Positions 13,628-15,758 of a stretch of DNA of 15,758 nucleotides are shown here, piece by piece. The notes beneath the pieces were generated by a model that saw only the letters and a list, made by a program, of their open reading frames with translations, was not told the origin of the DNA and did no database searches. The DNA is taken from NCBI GenBank assembly GCA_031278025.1, contig JAITLF010000082.1, positions 1-15,758 on the forward strand, read 5' to 3'. The stretch's first letter is position 1; the number at the start of each line of letters is the position of its first letter. The stretch is from Treponema sp. (GTDB taxonomy: Bacteria; Spirochaetota; Spirochaetia; Treponematales; Breznakiellaceae). The position numbers and the translations under genes are program-made.

Positions 13628-14857
13628 ATGAGAAAAAATAAGTCTGTTCCTATTCGGCAAAAAATCTGGGAAACTTACAACCGCCTCGCTAAAGCCATGT
13701 CCTGCGTAACCAAGATTATGGAAGTCCGTATAGAAGACGCGCTTCGGGATCTTCCCTCAACTCCAACCATTAAAAGCCGGTTTAAGAATTTCCTAAGCTA
13801 TTATAAAAAGTATCTCCGTATCCTCATGCAGAATGAAGGCGAAGAGGAGTCGGTGCTTATTACCGATTTAATTGGCATACGGATCATCTGTCCCTTTATT
13901 GAGGACATTGCCAGGGTACAGGCGGCCCTCCAAAAAAAATTTGAAGTCCTGGAAGTGGACCACAAGGGATCGAATCATAGCTTTAGGGAATTCGGTTATC
14001 AATCAACCCATTTGCTTATCCGTATACCTCAAGATGTCATCGGGGAACGGGGCGCTCTTGCCTTCGACATAGCGGAGATTCAGATCAGAACTATACTCCA
14101 GGATGCTTGGGCGGAGGTGGAACACGAGTTGGTCTATAAATCTGAGTTTACCCCCTTTGATACCCCTATAAAGCATAAACTCGCAGCGGTTAACGCTACC
14201 CTAAGTCTGGCGGATATTATTTTCCAGGAGATCCGTGGCTATCAGCGCCAGGTGAACAATCAAATAGGAGAACGCCGGGATTCGTTTTTTAAAAAAATTG
14301 AGAAAACCGTTGATGCCTTCCTGGTTGAGGAGGCCCCAGATCCCGCATCTGGCGCTTCTCCGCCCCCCCGATCGCTTGTAACCGCTTCCATGGATGATAT
14401 GCTCCTTAACGCGCTCTATGCTCATAATAAAAGCCGATTCTCTGAAGCCATCACTTACTACAGCCGTATCCTGGAACTGAGCCCCGATAATTCCGTCAGT
14501 TCCCTGGTCTACAAGCACCGGGGCATGGCGAACTTTGCTCAATCCCTGTATCAGGATGCCATTGAGGATTTTACCCGTTCCCTGGAACTGGATCCCTCCG
14601 CCTACAAAGCTCTCTATTATCGGGGCATCGTTAAAAGCGTCCTGCGGCAATACCCCGAAGCTGCGGAGGATTTTACCCTTTCCCTTAAAATTAACCCCTA
14701 TCAGTCCTTTGGATTCTACCGCCGGGGGCAGGCTTACTACCACCTGGAAGATTATCCCCAAGCCCTGGCCGACTGCGAAGCCGCTCTGTCCCTGGACCCT
14801 GCCAACAGCTCTATTGAAAAGCTCCGCCAACTGGTACTGAAAAAGTTCAAGATGTAA
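13628..14857 (+). CDS. RelA/SpoT-type (p)ppGpp synthetase domain fused to TPR repeats
   Basis: The N-terminal half (about 1-205) is an alarmone synthetase domain. It has IKSRFKNFLSYYKKYLRIL (substrate-binding basic helix), ITDLIGIRII with Asp80 (metal), SFREFGYQSTHLLIRI with Tyr124 (base stacking), and AEIQIRTILQDAWAEVEHEL with Glu150. No HD hydrolase, TGS or ACT domain is present, so it should make (p)ppGpp from GTP or GDP plus ATP without degrading it. After a Pro/Ser linker (234-250), residues about 255-400 form roughly four TPRs (ALYAHNKSRFSEAITYYSRI, SLYQDAIEDFTRSLELDPSA and others). These are likely a protein-binding sensor module. TGGAGA precedes the ATG by about 10 bases. The strong flaA terminator upstream means it needs its own promoter or readthrough. 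Confidence 0.9.
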   Translation: MRKNKSVPIRQKIWETYNRLAKAMSCVTKIMEVRIEDALRDLPSTPTIKSRFKNFLSYYKKYLRILMQNEGEEESVLITDLIGIRIICPFIEDIARVQAALQKKFEVLEVDHKGSNHSFREFGYQSTHLLIRIPQDVIGERGALAFDIAEIQIRTILQDAWAEVEHELVYKSEFTPFDTPIKHKLAAVNATLSLADIIFQEIRGYQRQVNNQIGERRDSFFKKIEKTVDAFLVEEAPDPASGASPPPRSLVTASMDDMLLNALYAHNKSRFSEAITYYSRILELSPDNSVSSLVYKHRGMANFAQSLYQDAIEDFTRSLELDPSAYKALYYRGIVKSVLRQYPEAAEDFTLSLKINPYQSFGFYRRGQAYYHLEDYPQALADCEAALSLDPANSSIEKLRQLVLKKFKM

Positions 14858-14991
14858 GGAGGACACAACCAGAAAGTCGGGAAAGCGTACACCTATGGGG
14901 ATAGAAGGGAACATCTGCCGGCTGAGGCACAGGGTACGGAAGGCGTGCAGGAGAACCTGCTGCTTTTCAAAGAAAATTCTTTATCACCTGA

Positions 14992-15017
14992 AGGCTTTCA
15001 GCCTGGTATTCTTTTTT
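14992..15017 (+). terminator. Weak candidate terminator after the RelA/SpoT-TPR gene
   Basis: AGGCT (14992-14996) and AGCCT (15000-15004) form a short stem with a 3-base loop. GGTATTC and T6 at 15012-15017 follow. An alternative stem CTGAA/TTCAG overlaps it. The stem is short, so this is tentative. The rest of 14858-15024 shows only a small GCAGG/CCTGC hairpin and no supported gene. Confidence 0.35.
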
Positions 15018-15024
15018 ATCAACT

Positions 15025-15758
15025 ATGGCCATGTGTGACTTATCATACTTTCTGCATCACCACCTGTTTTACGATGCGCCGCTGGTGATCGGGCACCGCT
15101 GGTACGGGACGGACGGCAGCTATCAGGACGCTCACGGCTGGGTGCGGAGCCTCCGCATGGACGGCGTGGGCAAGGCCTATGCCGTCGTTACGGACGTTTC
15201 ATCAGATCTGAAAAAGATGGTGGCGGAAAAGAAACTCAAATATATGTCGGTGGCGATATACGAGAACGGCAAGGTGGACGAAAACCAGCCGTCGTATTTA
15301 CGGACTATCGCCCTCTCGGGCCGGGACACGCCGGCGGTTGTGGGAGCGAAACTGCCTGCGCATTTTTCGCTTGCCCCCGGTGGCATGGTTTGTTTTGCCA
15401 AAGAGGAAGGGCATATCACCGTGTTTCCAGCAAGGTAGGCGCGGCGGAAATAAAAACCTTTTCCGGCGGCACGGGAAAGGAATCCAATGAACCGGAGGTA
15501 CACATGGATGGAGTTGTGCAAGCGCAAATCGAAAAACTGAAAGCGGATTTTGCCGCGCAGAACGAGCGGATGGCCGCGCTGCAGAAAGAAAGCGCCGAAC
15601 TCAAAGACGCCGGAAAGAAGGCCGAATCGGAGGCGTATTTCGGAAAGCTGCGGGACGAGGGGAAAATCCCCCGGTGCAGTTCGACAACGCCGTCGGCGTT
15701 GACTGCGGTCTTGAAGGGGAGGCGCGGAAAAACTTCGGGGCGCTTTTCGCCGGGGCGG
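15025..15758 (+). pseudogene. Mu-like prophage gpI (protease/scaffold) remnant, frameshifted and 5'-truncated
   Basis: The first segment, from ATG 15025 to TAG 15438, contains YDAPLVIGHRWYGTDGSY, DAHGWVRSLRMDG, YAVVTDVSSDLKKMVAEKKL and SYLRTIALSGRDTPAVVGAK. This is the plan of Mu-type I protein, the prohead maturation protease. After HITVF the protein continues in another frame (SSKVGAAEIKTFSGG), as if one T were missing from the run near 15424-15426. It then runs through a coiled-coil stretch (VQAQIEKLKADFAAQNERMA). At the five-C run 15668-15672 a second shift is needed: adding one C restores IPPVQFDNAVGVDCGLEGEA and an open frame to the window edge. The normal I-protein N-terminus is missing and is replaced by MAMCDLSYFLHHH. 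The gene is decayed, or these are homopolymer sequencing errors. More prophage sequence probably lies to the right. Confidence 0.7.
15494..15506 (+). promoter_or_regulatory. Internal ribosome-binding site and ATG for a gpZ-like scaffold
   Basis: GGAGG at 15494-15498 lies 5 bases before ATG 15504 inside the gpI frame. Translation from here gives MDGVVQAQIEKLKADFAAQN and so on, a charged coiled coil. In phage Mu the scaffold protein Z starts internally and in frame within gene I, so this site fits that arrangement. The product would still meet the frameshift at 15668-15672. Confidence 0.5.

Noticed and set aside
14895..15038. 47-codon Cys/Arg-rich open frame (MGIEGNICRLRHRVRKACRR...) between the RelA/SpoT-TPR gene and the phage remnant
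   Set aside because: No ribosome-binding site at proper spacing, it overlaps the next frame, and it crosses a possible terminator. No known small RNA (SRP RNA, 6S, tmRNA) signature was found in this stretch either.

Overview
The window looks like chromosome of a spirochaete, most likely a treponeme. The strongest sign is an intact flaA gene (periplasmic flagellar sheath protein) with its own promoter and terminator. A DUF2225 protein, a YbbR/CdaR protein and a TPR-bearing alarmone synthetase fit the same lineage. GC is fairly high for a treponeme, which would suit a termite-gut type, but genus and habitat are inferences. Most of the window is housekeeping sequence; the accessory material is a 21-bp repeat array and a broken phage gene at the right edge.

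Layout. Positions 2-562 hold the 3' end of a TPR protein built from nearly identical 102-bp units. Two plus-strand genes follow: a short MntR/DtxR-type metal regulator and a Sun/NSUN-type RNA cytosine methyltransferase whose tail overlaps the convergent truA. A long minus-strand operon then reads from about 8205 down to 1970: a 29-codon bS22/mS38-like ribosomal protein gene, a terminator, dxs, cdaA, cdaR, acpS, a DUF2225 gene and truA. Spacing is very tight, with ATGA overlaps at cdaR/acpS and DUF2225/truA. The operon joins isoprenoid precursor synthesis, c-di-AMP synthesis and its regulator, acyl-carrier-protein activation and tRNA modification.

Between this operon and the divergent plus-strand genes lies a tandem array (8256-8675) of twenty 21-bp units in strict register. 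Most carry a GATC-centred core, and the left and right parts of one unit family are reverse complements of each other. It is the most unusual structure in the window.

Rightward from 8745 are an ATP-grasp ligase with a Pro/Ala linker and an unrecognised C-terminal domain, a zinc N-acetylmuramoyl-L-alanine amidase and a GerMN-domain membrane protein. They are tightly coupled and probably form a cell-envelope operon. Then come flaA and a RelA/SpoT-type (p)ppGpp synthetase fused to TPRs. The right edge enters a decayed Mu-like prophage gene (protease/scaffold gpI) with a missing 5' end and two apparent single-base frameshifts.
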